From Taishania sp045629585 (GTDB lineage Bacteria > Bacteroidota > Bacteroidia > Flavobacteriales_D > Crocinitomicaceae): 29,044 nucleotides of DNA. Each line of letters begins with the position of its first letter. The stretch's first letter is position 1. Position numbers and translations under genes: made by a program. The notes beneath the pieces are model-generated. The model had not been told where the DNA came from, did no database searches, and saw only the letters and a list, made by a program, of their open reading frames with translations. Positions 1-7,794 of the stretch are shown piece after piece. The stretch is taken from NCBI GenBank assembly GCA_045629585.1, contig JAZQRM010000045.1, forward strand, positions 1 through 29,044, read 5' to 3'.

Positions 1-134
1 GACGGGGCGCATGATTATTGTGCTTCAATTTGCGGCAAATGCACCGCCAAAAAACATCAAAAACAAATCACTAACGACAATAAAAACAGCTTAATTTCAT
101 TTGCTCCAGTGGGCGAACAGCTAAGGTAGTGCTC
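1..134. other. non-coding flank with imperfect inverted repeat
   Basis: I see no supportable gene here. The stretch holds a partly self-complementary segment: GGCGCAT at 6-12 can pair with ATGC at 39-42 plus GCC at 46-48, leaving three bases (43-45) bulged out. Inside it is a short dyad ATTTGC-G-GCAAAT at 28-40. It lies downstream of the small membrane protein gene that is read leftward. The fold resembles the bulged stems of integron-type attC sites, but the defining core site would lie beyond the window edge, so this is only a suggestion. Confidence 0.3.
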
Positions 135-563
135 CTATTTATTTAAAAGTCCTTCTATTCTATTTCCTAATATTTCACCACCATTTAAATATACAGTTAT
201 TGTCCCCGCGATTATTAAAAGTGTCCCAGGTGTTCCAGCAACAATTAGATAAAGTAAGGCTCTATTTATTTTCCTTTCTTTATATCTTTTTGTCAAGGTT
301 TCAATGTAATTCTTCCTTACGTATCTGTAGTACACTAAGCAAGTTATTATTGTTAAAAGACCAAATACAACAATCATTATTAACGATTTCTCATAATGAA
401 TTTTGTCGTCAAATATTTGTTTGTCAATGAAGGTCTTACTTGGTAAAAGCAAAACAAATAGCAGAAAAAAATACACAATACTAATATACATTGTTATGCT
501 AAATTTAGCAGGGTCATTTTTTCTAATGTATTCTTCGTAAAGTTTTGCGAAAATTAAGTTCAT
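135..563 (-). CDS. hypothetical small membrane protein (3 TM)
   Basis: I do not recognise this 142-residue protein. It has three hydrophobic segments, at about residues 23-41, 58-79 and 102-125. Before the third is a strongly basic stretch (KRYKERK, about 92-98), which suggests a cytoplasmic loop. There are no enzyme motifs, cysteine pairs or a cleavable signal peptide. The ATG start is the only sensible one. The gene stands alone, with 300 bp of non-coding DNA separating it from the next gene, which is also on the minus strand. Its isolation, small size and repeat-rich flanks look like accessory DNA rather than part of the conserved block to its right. That it is a real gene is likely from its length and its membrane-protein composition; its function is unknown. 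Confidence 0.6.
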   Translation of the reverse strand: MNLIFAKLYEEYIRKNDPAKFSITMYISIVYFFLLFVLLLPSKTFIDKQIFDDKIHYEKSLIMIVVFGLLTIITCLVYYRYVRKNYIETLTKRYKERKINRALLYLIVAGTPGTLLIIAGTITVYLNGGEILGNRIEGLLNK

Positions 564-863
564 ATTCTATTGATTTCGGACTGACAGCATTGCCTATAAC
601 ATTAGTTTTTATGAAACTAAATATAGTAATTGTTTCGGAACTTACGAAGTATGCACCGAAGGTAAACTATCCTAATAAATGCATTTCGTGATTGTTTTTT
701 TAATAAATTGAGTAACAACCCATTATTGTTAGAATTACAACAACTTTAAGACGCTGTAAAGCGAAACAAAATGAACAAAAGATGCAAAAAGGTGGACTGA
801 ATTGCGAAACGCTCTTGGTTTCGTTTAGCGTCAAAAAAACTCGTGTAATTGCAGTAGAACTGT
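564..863. other. 300-bp non-coding region with inverted repeats
   Basis: No gene is supportable. A perfect 7-bp hairpin lies at 602-620 (TTAGTTT, 5-nt loop, AAACTAA). A long-range inverted repeat pairs 750-767 with 818-832 (GACGCT..AAGCGAAAC against GTTTCGTTTAGCGTC, with a 3-nt insertion in one arm). The heptamer GCGAAAC occurs twice (761-767 and 804-810), and the second copy can also pair locally with GTTTCG at 818-823. No hairpin here is followed by a clear U-run in either direction, so I do not call a terminator for the kinase gene that ends at 864. Confidence 0.5.
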
Positions 864-1799
864 TTAATTAAAAACAATTGCAGCAGCACCCAATACAGCT
901 GCGTTTTTATCTTGAAGATCGCTGATTAATATTGCCGTTGCATTTTTGTAAATATTGAGTGCATTGGCTTCGAGATGGTGTTTTACTTTATCGCTAAAAA
1001 AAGTTCCTGCATGTGCACAACCACCAAATAGTACGTAGGCTTCAGGGTTTGAAAAACACATGAAATCGGCTAAAGCATTTCCTAAAATTTCTGCAGTGTA
1101 ATCAACGATATAAAGCGAAAATACATCTCCGTTTAAAGCTAAATCAACAATATCCTTAGAGGTCGGTTGATTGATTTGTAGTAAAAGGGATTGCTCTTTT
1201 TGAGGATGTTCTAACTCGGTAATACTTCTAACCATTCCGGTTGCAGAGGCGTATGTTTCCAAACAGCCCAATCGACCACAGGCACAAAGTCGACCGTTAT
1301 TGATCACTCTGAAATGACCATATTCACCGGCAAATCCAAATCCACCGTTTATTATTTTTCCGTCATTGATGATTCCAGATCCTAAACCGGTTCCTAAGGT
1401 TATCGTTACAAAATGGTTGTAAAGTTTTGCTACACCAAAAATTTTCTCACCTATAGCCGCTGCATTTGCGTCATTGGTCACGTAGGAGGGAAGGTTGAAC
1501 TCGTTTGTCAGTAAATCGCATAAGGGAATTATACCTGTCCAGTGTAAATTGGGTGCGAATTCAATTTTACCGGTAACGATATTTCCGTTGGGTGCACCTG
1601 CAGCAACTCCAATAATTTTTTTGATGTAAATGGCAGGAATGGATGATTTTAAGGCTTGCACAAAATCTTGAGGAGTTGCAAATTGCTTGGTTTTGAAGTT
1701 CGATTCCCACAAAAGATTTCCTTGTCGATCTACTATACCATAAGCAATGTTTGTGCCTCCTATATCAATTCCTAATGCTAATTGTGTACTGTTGTCCAT
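864..1799 (-). CDS. ROK family sugar kinase (glucokinase-like)
   Basis: This 311-residue protein is a cytoplasmic ROK-family kinase that probably phosphorylates a hexose such as glucose with ATP. Visible signatures are the N-terminal phosphate loop DIGGTN (residues 12-17), the catalytic Asp in TNDAN (D110), a GTGLGSG glycine motif (136-142), and the ROK zinc site, formed by H162 in GEYGHF and the cysteines of CACGRLGC (C172, C174, C179), followed by LETYAS. Length is normal for the family. The exact sugar cannot be read from sequence: glucokinase, N-acetylmannosamine kinase and other ROK kinases share these motifs. The start ATG overlaps the stop of the upstream HD-hydrolase gene by one base (TAATG), so the two are probably translationally coupled. 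It is the last gene of the lptD-led operon. Confidence 0.9.
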   Translation of the reverse strand: MDNSTQLALGIDIGGTNIAYGIVDRQGNLLWESNFKTKQFATPQDFVQALKSSIPAIYIKKIIGVAAGAPNGNIVTGKIEFAPNLHWTGIIPLCDLLTNEFNLPSYVTNDANAAAIGEKIFGVAKLYNHFVTITLGTGLGSGIINDGKIINGGFGFAGEYGHFRVINNGRLCACGRLGCLETYASATGMVRSITELEHPQKEQSLLLQINQPTSKDIVDLALNGDVFSLYIVDYTAEILGNALADFMCFSNPEAYVLFGGCAHAGTFFSDKVKHHLEANALNIYKNATAILISDLQDKNAAVLGAAAIVFN

Positions 1800-2470
1800 T
1801 ATTTAAAGTTCCATTCCGATAAAAAATGATCCAAAAAAGTTTGCATAAATGCGGTTCTTTCTTCTGCGATTTCTTTCCCTTTTTGGGTGTTCATTCGATC
1901 TTTTAAAAGTAATAATTTCTCGTAAAAATGATTGATTGTTGTTCCTTTTGATTTTTTGTATGCTTCAAATGATTCATGTAAAACGGGCGGAAGGGAAGGA
2001 TTGTACATTTCATTTCCTTTTGAACCACCGTAGGCAAATGTTCGTCCGATTCCAATTGCACCTACGGCATCGATTCTATCCGCGTCTTGCACGATTTGTG
2101 TTTCAATATCAATTTTATTGGTTTCAACATTGGCACCTTTGTAGGAGATATTGTTGACGCAATAACGGACATGGTGAGCCAAAGCTGTCGTTCCACCGTT
2201 TTCGATAACAATTTGATAGCTAATCTCACCACCTTTATACGCATCACCACCGTTAAATTTATAGTCTGAGATGTCATGAAGTAGTGCAATAAGGTCAATA
2301 AGTGGAGCGTTTCCTCCTTCAAATAGTTGGATGTGCTGAGCCATTTTTCGCACTCTTTGGATATGAAACCAATCGTGTCCTGTCGCTTCTCCCTCAAATT
2401 GAAGTGCAATATTTCCTTCAATGGAAGATATGATGTTAGGAATTGTATTTAAATCGTTTATTGAAAGCAT
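1799..2470 (-). CDS. HD-domain phosphohydrolase
   Basis: This 223-residue protein is a metal-dependent HD-superfamily hydrolase. It has H32 in the segment GHDWFH, the HD doublet at 65-66 (ALLHDISD) and a later aspartate block QDADRIDAVGAIGIGR (about 128-143), the arrangement typical of the YedJ-type soluble HD hydrolases. The substrate is unknown; a nucleotide or phosphate ester is likely. Its first 35 bases overlap the 3' end of the acyltransferase gene, and its stop overlaps the start of the ROK kinase, which places it firmly inside the operon. No signal peptide or membrane segment is seen, so it is cytoplasmic. The family call is confident; a specific reaction is not. Confidence 0.88.
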   Translation of the reverse strand: MLSINDLNTIPNIISSIEGNIALQFEGEATGHDWFHIQRVRKMAQHIQLFEGGNAPLIDLIALLHDISDYKFNGGDAYKGGEISYQIVIENGGTTALAHHVRYCVNNISYKGANVETNKIDIETQIVQDADRIDAVGAIGIGRTFAYGGSKGNEMYNPSLPPVLHESFEAYKKSKGTTINHFYEKLLLLKDRMNTQKGKEIAEERTAFMQTFLDHFLSEWNFK

Positions 2471-3368
2471 CTCGTTGTTCGTTTTTTAGTTCCTCTAAAT
2501 CTGTTGGTACCTCTCTTTTCCATCGTTTATGTGACCATAACCAATAGGAGGGAGCGTTCAAAATTGTTTTTTCTAACGCTTTGGTATGTGCTTCTGTTAT
2601 TTCACCCCATTTCATTGTTCTTGGTTGGTCGGTAATGAGTTTTAACTTCACTTTGTATTTCCCGAGACCGACTTTTTTAGTTTCAAAATAAACCACTGCG
2701 GTGTTCATGGAGTGTGCAAGCTGTTCGACTCCAAATAAAACGGCTGTTGGTTGATTTAGAAAGTCCATCCAATAACTTTTTCGTGCGTCAATAGGTGATT
2801 GATCCGAAAGCATTAACATTGCAATGGGCTCTTTATAATTCTTGATTTCTTCTCTAAAATTTTTGCTATGTACAACATGCATTCCAAATCGTGAACGTCG
2901 ATTGTTAATCCTTTTATCCCAAAATTGGTTGGATAATGGTTGACCAATTCCAATTGCTTTGTGGGGAAATAGTAAATCTTGAGCTGAAATCATAAACTCC
3001 CAATTGTTGTAATGTCCAGCCACAAGAAGAACCGATTTACCTTCTTTATAAAGTTTTTCCATTACTTCAGGATTTTCTACCTGAAAACGTCTTAAAAGTT
3101 CATTTTTAGAAATAGTTAGGTTTTTAATTCCTTCAATTAATATACAAGCAAAATGGCTATAAAATCGATGTCTAATTTTGAACAATTCAAATTTCGTCTT
3201 TTCCGGAAACGAGCGTTTTAAATTGGTTTCAATTACCTTTCGTCGATAGGGGACAATGTAGGTAATGATATTGAATATAAACGCAAAAATATATCCTATA
3301 AAAAGGGGAATATAGGAGAGCGGTATTACGATGAAATAATAGACGATGAAGCTTATAATTTGTCCCAC
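2436..3368 (-). CDS. LpxL/HtrB-family lysophospholipid (lipid A) acyltransferase
   Basis: This 310-residue protein has a hydrophobic N-terminus (about residues 5-39, one or two membrane segments) and then the lipid A late-acyltransferase domain. The catalytic HX4E motif is GHYNNWE, with H119 and E124. Further family blocks are DQSP (about 199) and a basic C-terminus with PSYWLWSHKRWK, typical of the LpxL/LpxM family. It should transfer an acyl chain to the lipid A precursor at the inner face of the inner membrane. This fits with lptD, the LPS-insertion protein, heading the same operon. Its start overlaps the end of rarA by 16 nt and its end overlaps the HD-hydrolase gene by 35 nt. Which acyl position it modifies cannot be told from sequence. 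Confidence 0.9.
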   Translation of the reverse strand: MGQIISFIVYYFIVIPLSYIPLFIGYIFAFIFNIITYIVPYRRKVIETNLKRSFPEKTKFELFKIRHRFYSHFACILIEGIKNLTISKNELLRRFQVENPEVMEKLYKEGKSVLLVAGHYNNWEFMISAQDLLFPHKAIGIGQPLSNQFWDKRINNRRSRFGMHVVHSKNFREEIKNYKEPIAMLMLSDQSPIDARKSYWMDFLNQPTAVLFGVEQLAHSMNTAVVYFETKKVGLGKYKVKLKLITDQPRTMKWGEITEAHTKALEKTILNAPSYWLWSHKRWKREVPTDLEELKNEQRDAFNKRFKYNS

Positions 3369-4627
3369 AAACGATTGATTACATTTTGAATTTCTATTTC
3401 TTTTTGGCTGCTTCCGGCTTGGTAAAATTCTTTCATCATCACTTCTTTGGGGAAAAAGTTTTGTTGAACAAAGTTCCCTGGATAATCATGAGAATATTTA
3501 TATCCTTCGCCATAGCCTAGTTCTTTCATTAATTTGGTTGGTGCGTTTCTCATTGGAATTGGTACAGGAAGGTCGCCCGTTCTCCTAACTTCTTCTTGTG
3601 CACGATTGATAGCCATGTATGCCGCATTTCCTTTTGGTGAACTTGCCAAATAGATGGTGCATTGTGCTAATATTATTCTCGATTCTGGCCAACCAATATT
3701 TTTTATAGCTTCAAACGTTGTATTGGCCATTAATATTGCATTTGGATTTGCTAAACCTATGTCTTCACTTGCGCTAATGAGTAATCGTCGAGCAATAAAT
3801 TTTGGATCTTCACCACCTTCTATCATTCGTGCAAGCCAATATACTGCTGCATTTGGATCACTTCCACGTATGGATTTTATGAAAGCTGAAATGATATCAT
3901 AATGTTGTTCACCATCTTTATCATAGCGTGCTAAACTTTTTTGAGCGACAGATTGAATGAGTTCATTAGTGATGACAATTTGATCTTCCTTCATCACTGT
4001 GCCGATAATGATCTCAAATAGATTGAGCAATTTACGAGCATCACCACCTGAAAGCATTAATAATACCTCGTATTCTTTTAAATCTATTTTTTTTGTTTTT
4101 AAGAAAGTATCTTGTTCAATCGCTCTGTAAAGAAGTTTAGTTAGATCTTCCTTGGAATGTTCTTCTAAAACATAAACTTGACAACGTGATAATAAAGCGG
4201 ATATTACTTCAAAAGAAGGGTTTTCTGTTGTCGCACCAATTAAAGTTATTGTTCCTTTTTCAACTGCTGCAAGTAATGAATCTTGTTGAGATTTAGAAAA
4301 ACGGTGAATTTCATCAATAAACAAGATTGCTCCCGGTCGATTAAACATACCTTGACTTTCTACTCTTTGAATGATTTCACGAACTTCTTTAACACCACTG
4401 GATATCGCAGATAAAGTGAAAAACTGACGGCCAAGATGATTAGCGATAAGTTGAGCCAAAGTAGTTTTACCAACACCAGGAGGTCCCCACAATATCATGG
4501 ACGGCACAATTCCGCTATCAAGTGCTTTTCGTAAGGACGCATCTTTTCCTAAAATATGTTGTTGTCCTACATAATCTTCTAATAGGAGTGGACGCATTCT
4601 TTCGGCTAAAGGAGTTGTTGGAAGCAT
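3353..4627 (-). CDS. rarA: replication-associated recombination protein A (AAA+ ATPase)
   Basis: This 424-residue protein matches RarA/MgsA, the bacterial relative of WRNIP1 that acts at stalled replication forks. It contains Walker A GPPGVGKT (48-55), Walker B ILFIDEIHRF (101-110, D105/E106), sensor 1 GATTEN (121-126) and an arginine-finger region LLSRC (R138). The C-terminal tetramerisation part includes RGSDPNAAVYWLARMIEGGEDP and the family-typical end block YKYSHDYPG. Length is normal. It is separated from yqgE by 3 nt and overlaps the acyltransferase gene by 16 nt. A DNA-repair gene inside an envelope operon is probably shared transcription rather than shared function. Confidence 0.95.
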   Translation of the reverse strand: MLPTTPLAERMRPLLLEDYVGQQHILGKDASLRKALDSGIVPSMILWGPPGVGKTTLAQLIANHLGRQFFTLSAISSGVKEVREIIQRVESQGMFNRPGAILFIDEIHRFSKSQQDSLLAAVEKGTITLIGATTENPSFEVISALLSRCQVYVLEEHSKEDLTKLLYRAIEQDTFLKTKKIDLKEYEVLLMLSGGDARKLLNLFEIIIGTVMKEDQIVITNELIQSVAQKSLARYDKDGEQHYDIISAFIKSIRGSDPNAAVYWLARMIEGGEDPKFIARRLLISASEDIGLANPNAILMANTTFEAIKNIGWPESRIILAQCTIYLASSPKGNAAYMAINRAQEEVRRTGDLPVPIPMRNAPTKLMKELGYGEGYKYSHDYPGNFVQQNFFPKEVMMKEFYQAGSSQKEIEIQNVINRLWDKL

Positions 4628-4630
4628 ATA

Positions 4631-5221
4631 TCAATTATTAGAAGGGTCAATGGGTGCATTTGCTAATATGGAATATTTTGGACCTTGCTTTCGCATCAGT
4701 TGTTTCCAAAGGTCATCCGAATAGTTAGAGAAAAGTTCATTGATTGGAAAATCAGTAACTACTTTCCATGTATTTAGGTTTAGTTCCTCTTCTAATTGAA
4801 GTGTTCCCCAACCAGAATAGCCAATAAAAAATCGAACTTTATCGAAAGACGAAGGTTGCTGCTTTAAATGTTGATTTAATTCATCGAAATTACCACCATA
4901 ATAAAGATCGTCTTTGATTTGCATTCCTCCAGAAACAGAGTCATTCAGTTGATGAATAAAATACATACTCTCATTATCGACTGGACCACCTAATGCAATT
5001 TTACCTTTGTAAGATGCGTATACTTCATCTAAATCTTCCATCTTTAATGGCAGGTAATTATTTAGAACAAATCCAAAAGCACCCGTTTGATCGTTGTTGC
5101 AGATGAGTACAACAGCTCGTTGGAAATAGGTGTCATCCAAAAAAGGTTCAGCAATTAATATACATCCATTAACAGGTGGATGTTCGTTGGTAAAACTCAA
5201 ATCCATTACTTCTTCTTCCAT
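4631..5221 (-). CDS. yqgE: YqgE/AlgH family protein (UPF0301)
   Basis: This 196-residue protein belongs to the YqgE/AlgH family, a conserved cytoplasmic fold with no settled biochemical activity. Recognisable blocks are GCILIAEPFLDD near the N-terminus, then VVLICNND..GAFGFVLNN, LGGPV, and IGYSGWGTLQLEEEL in the second half. In some proteobacteria (AlgH) it influences alginate and secondary metabolism, but that role should not be transferred here. Two ATG codons, residues 1 and 6, are possible starts; the first is used here and the acidic EEEV between them is not conserved in the family as I know it. It lies 9 nt after lptD and 3 nt before rarA. Confidence 0.92.
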   Translation of the reverse strand: MEEEVMDLSFTNEHPPVNGCILIAEPFLDDTYFQRAVVLICNNDQTGAFGFVLNNYLPLKMEDLDEVYASYKGKIALGGPVDNESMYFIHQLNDSVSGGMQIKDDLYYGGNFDELNQHLKQQPSSFDKVRFFIGYSGWGTLQLEEELNLNTWKVVTDFPINELFSNYSDDLWKQLMRKQGPKYSILANAPIDPSNN

Positions 5222-5230
5222 ATTGTTTTT

Positions 5231-7732
5231 TTAGAATACAGGTGGTCGACGTACATCTAATTTAGCATCTTTGAAGATGGAAGATGTATTTCTGATAGTA
5301 ATCATGAAGTTTTTGTAGAATCCAATTGGTTGCCATCTTACAGAAAGGTCCCAACAATGTAAGTTTCTATTTAGAGTGAAATAGGCATTCATGACTTGGA
5401 ATTTCTGTAAATCAACTTTCATTGAGGCAGCTAATTTCCAATTTTTAGTAAATGAAATATCCCCATCAATATTAATAGAATTTATGGAAATCCATTCCTT
5501 TGGGTCGTTTATATTTCTACTTCGGTTGTAATTAAACACATGAGAAAGATTAAGTTTCCAAGGAATTTCATAATCCAATATCCTTTCTGGATAAAGAGAG
5601 TAATAGAGATAATCAGCTCCCCATTTATTCAATTCGTCTTTAGTTTGTTCTATTCGTTCTCGTCCTTTTTTAGAGGTCAAAGTTACAGTGGTCGTTACAC
5701 CATATTGCATAGCAGTCAAAACATTTCCATTGTATTTGGTTGCAAAATCTTTAACTATTAATCTTTTTGCACTATTCCAACCGTAGGGTGAAAAGTTTGA
5801 ATTACCAACAATACTTAACCATTTTATTGGGCTAATTCTTATGTTAAGATCAATGTTTGAGAAGTTCATTGAATCTCTTAAAACATCATAATTTCCATTT
5901 AAGCTCAAGGCATCAATAATCCTTGTTTTTTTATATCCAGTTATGGTGTCTTTATCTGATTTGCGTTTTAGTTCAAAAGTGTTATTTAAGGAGTAGTTCA
6001 ATAAGAATTGATCCTTTGAATAAGAACTTGCGTAGACAGAACGTTCAAATGGGCTATAAGTTACATTTTGTTGATTTGGACCCACATCTGCAGAGACCAT
6101 TCTGTTAAGAGATGGCACGTAGTTAGCAGATATTGTTGGCGTCATTAAATGGCGTAAAATAGGTTTGCTCTTACCGACAAATCTGTAGTAACTGTAAAGT
6201 ACTGTGGTCGCAGAAATACTTATATTTAGATTTTGAGCCATACCTACCTTTTGTAAGGTATCAAACTTTGTCGTGTTCGTGATAATATCGTAGGATCTTT
6301 GTGTTTGTTGAAAGTTTAAATTGTTAATGTATGCTACTCTAGGTGTTAGTTTTAATACATTTTTAAACAAGCCTCCAGTTGTTTGAATTGTGATTCTTTG
6401 CTGGAATCCATTCAGCATTTTATTTGCAATACCGGCGAAATCACCTTTACGAAGCAAAGAATCTTGGAACGTAGAAACGTTTTGCCCTTCAATTGAATAG
6501 ATGATTCCGAAGCGTTTTAGTAAATCACTCTTTGCTATTTTTTTGAAAGGATAAAACTGTGAGGTAGAAAAGTTAATTACTGGTAGGCGAGTGGTTATAT
6601 TTCCTGTGCTTGAATTTTGAGTCAACCCGGCTTTCATCGACATTTGATAGGGCTTGCCAGGGAATATACGTTGTACATTCACATCCGACATCAATTGATT
6701 GTTAAAATAATCCGCGTTATTTAAGTCTAAGCTGTTCTTTGTGTTGTTCGATGACGTAAAATTTACTTTAGCATTAAAATTCCATTTTGGATTCGCTTTA
6801 GGATCTTGTCTATGTTCCCAAATTAGTCGTAAATCAGTTCGTTTTGAGTTATTTGGAAATCCTTGGGTGAAGCGGTTGTACCGAGTGTCTATTCTTCCAG
6901 AATAACCGTAGATTTTTGCATATTCTGATAGATTTCGAATCCCCCAGCTTCCACGTGTGTATCCCGTTCCATAGATAGAAGTTTGGAAACGGTCCGAAAC
7001 AGGAATATAGTATCCTAAGTTCCCTAAACCCATTCCCCATTGAGAGGTAGGTACAATTTCAGGGAATAAGATTCCGTGTGTTCTGTTATTGTCTTTTTTC
7101 TTTTGCGGTAAAATAGCAAATGGTAAACCTAAAGGAGTTGGTATTCCGGCTATGTACAATGTCATTGGCCCAGTTGCTATCCGCTTATCAGGAACCATTA
7201 CGGCTCTTTTTAGTTGAAAATGAAAATGAGGTTCTTCTAAATCACAGGTAGTGAATTTTCCATCAATGAAATGTACTTCTTCATTTTCTTGTCTTTTGGC
7301 TCGTCCCATTTGCAGATAAATCTCATCTTGCTTTATTCGAACTTCCTCTATATATGCTTTTTTAGTGTCTAAATTATATTTTAAAGTTTGGGCAACCACT
7401 TCGTCCCCCCCCATATTCATGACTGGTTTTTCAATCATTTCTCCATTTTCATCCAAAATATAGGTCGCTTTCACTTCATTGGATGACATATCCACTAAAA
7501 TGTACCCAGCCTGAAGTTTCATGTCGTCTGATTCTACGGTTGCTTCTCCGTAAAGGTGTAATTGATTCTTCTTTAAGTCTGCAAAAGTAGAATCTCGGGC
7601 ATAAAATTTATAGATACTTCCACTTTCAGGATCATTAATGTACAAAGTATCTTGTGCAGCAGCATGATTGAAGTACAAGCTTATTAACAATGCTTGGAGA
7701 ATAAATAACGATATGGAACACTTTTTGAACAA
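5231..7732 (-). CDS. lptD: LPS-assembly outer-membrane protein LptD (Bacteroidota type)
   Basis: This 833-residue protein has an N-terminal signal peptide (about 1-26, ending HAAA before QDT). Next is a periplasmic OstA-like beta-jellyroll (about 28-200) with the repeated 'added edge strand' text expected of LptD (KKNQLHLYGEATVES, LQAGYILVDM, NEVKATY). The rest (about 215-833) is rich in alternating aromatic and polar residues and ends in RRPPVF, as for a large outer-membrane barrel. It should insert LPS into the outer leaflet. The length suits the phylum's version, which differs from proteobacterial LptD. It is the first gene of a six-gene minus-strand operon, and its promoter region is shared with the divergent amidase. 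A run of eight G (coding strand, 7412 down to 7405, codons 107-110) is unusual here; the frame is intact. Confidence 0.85.
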   Translation of the reverse strand: MFKKCSISLFILQALLISLYFNHAAAQDTLYINDPESGSIYKFYARDSTFADLKKNQLHLYGEATVESDDMKLQAGYILVDMSSNEVKATYILDENGEMIEKPVMNMGGDEVVAQTLKYNLDTKKAYIEEVRIKQDEIYLQMGRAKRQENEEVHFIDGKFTTCDLEEPHFHFQLKRAVMVPDKRIATGPMTLYIAGIPTPLGLPFAILPQKKKDNNRTHGILFPEIVPTSQWGMGLGNLGYYIPVSDRFQTSIYGTGYTRGSWGIRNLSEYAKIYGYSGRIDTRYNRFTQGFPNNSKRTDLRLIWEHRQDPKANPKWNFNAKVNFTSSNNTKNSLDLNNADYFNNQLMSDVNVQRIFPGKPYQMSMKAGLTQNSSTGNITTRLPVINFSTSQFYPFKKIAKSDLLKRFGIIYSIEGQNVSTFQDSLLRKGDFAGIANKMLNGFQQRITIQTTGGLFKNVLKLTPRVAYINNLNFQQTQRSYDIITNTTKFDTLQKVGMAQNLNISISATTVLYSYYRFVGKSKPILRHLMTPTISANYVPSLNRMVSADVGPNQQNVTYSPFERSVYASSYSKDQFLLNYSLNNTFELKRKSDKDTITGYKKTRIIDALSLNGNYDVLRDSMNFSNIDLNIRISPIKWLSIVGNSNFSPYGWNSAKRLIVKDFATKYNGNVLTAMQYGVTTTVTLTSKKGRERIEQTKDELNKWGADYLYYSLYPERILDYEIPWKLNLSHVFNYNRSRNINDPKEWISINSINIDGDISFTKNWKLAASMKVDLQKFQVMNAYFTLNRNLHCWDLSVRWQPIGFYKNFMITIRNTSSIFKDAKLDVRRPPVF

Positions 7733-7742
7733 GTATGTCGAT

Positions 7743-7750
7743 TAATTTTG
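7743..7750 (+). promoter_or_regulatory. candidate -7 box for the amidase-MCE operon
   Basis: TAATTTTG fits the Bacteroidota housekeeping -7 consensus TAnnTTTG and lies 45 bp before the amidase ATG. A TTTTTG tract at 7722-7727 is a possible -33 element, though its 15-bp spacing is shorter than usual. Confidence 0.5.
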
Positions 7751-7771
7751 TTTAATTATAGTAAACGACTA

Positions 7772-7779
7772 CAAAACTA
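7772..7779 (-). promoter_or_regulatory. candidate -7 box for the lptD operon
   Basis: On the minus strand this reads TAGTTTTG, matching TAnnTTTG, and ends 39 bp upstream of the lptD ATG. No good -33 TTG is seen at the expected distance. With the plus-strand box at 7743-7750, it makes the 62-bp gap a compact, crossed divergent promoter region. Confidence 0.45.
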
Positions 7780-7794
7780 AAAAATAACCGCATT

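Noticed and set aside
804..823. Hairpin GCGAAAC/GTTTCG as a terminator for the ROK kinase gene
   Set aside because: No U-run follows it closely on the minus strand.
2062..2421. 119-residue frame inside the HD-hydrolase gene
   Set aside because: It is another frame of a gene with complete HD motifs and has no family text of its own.
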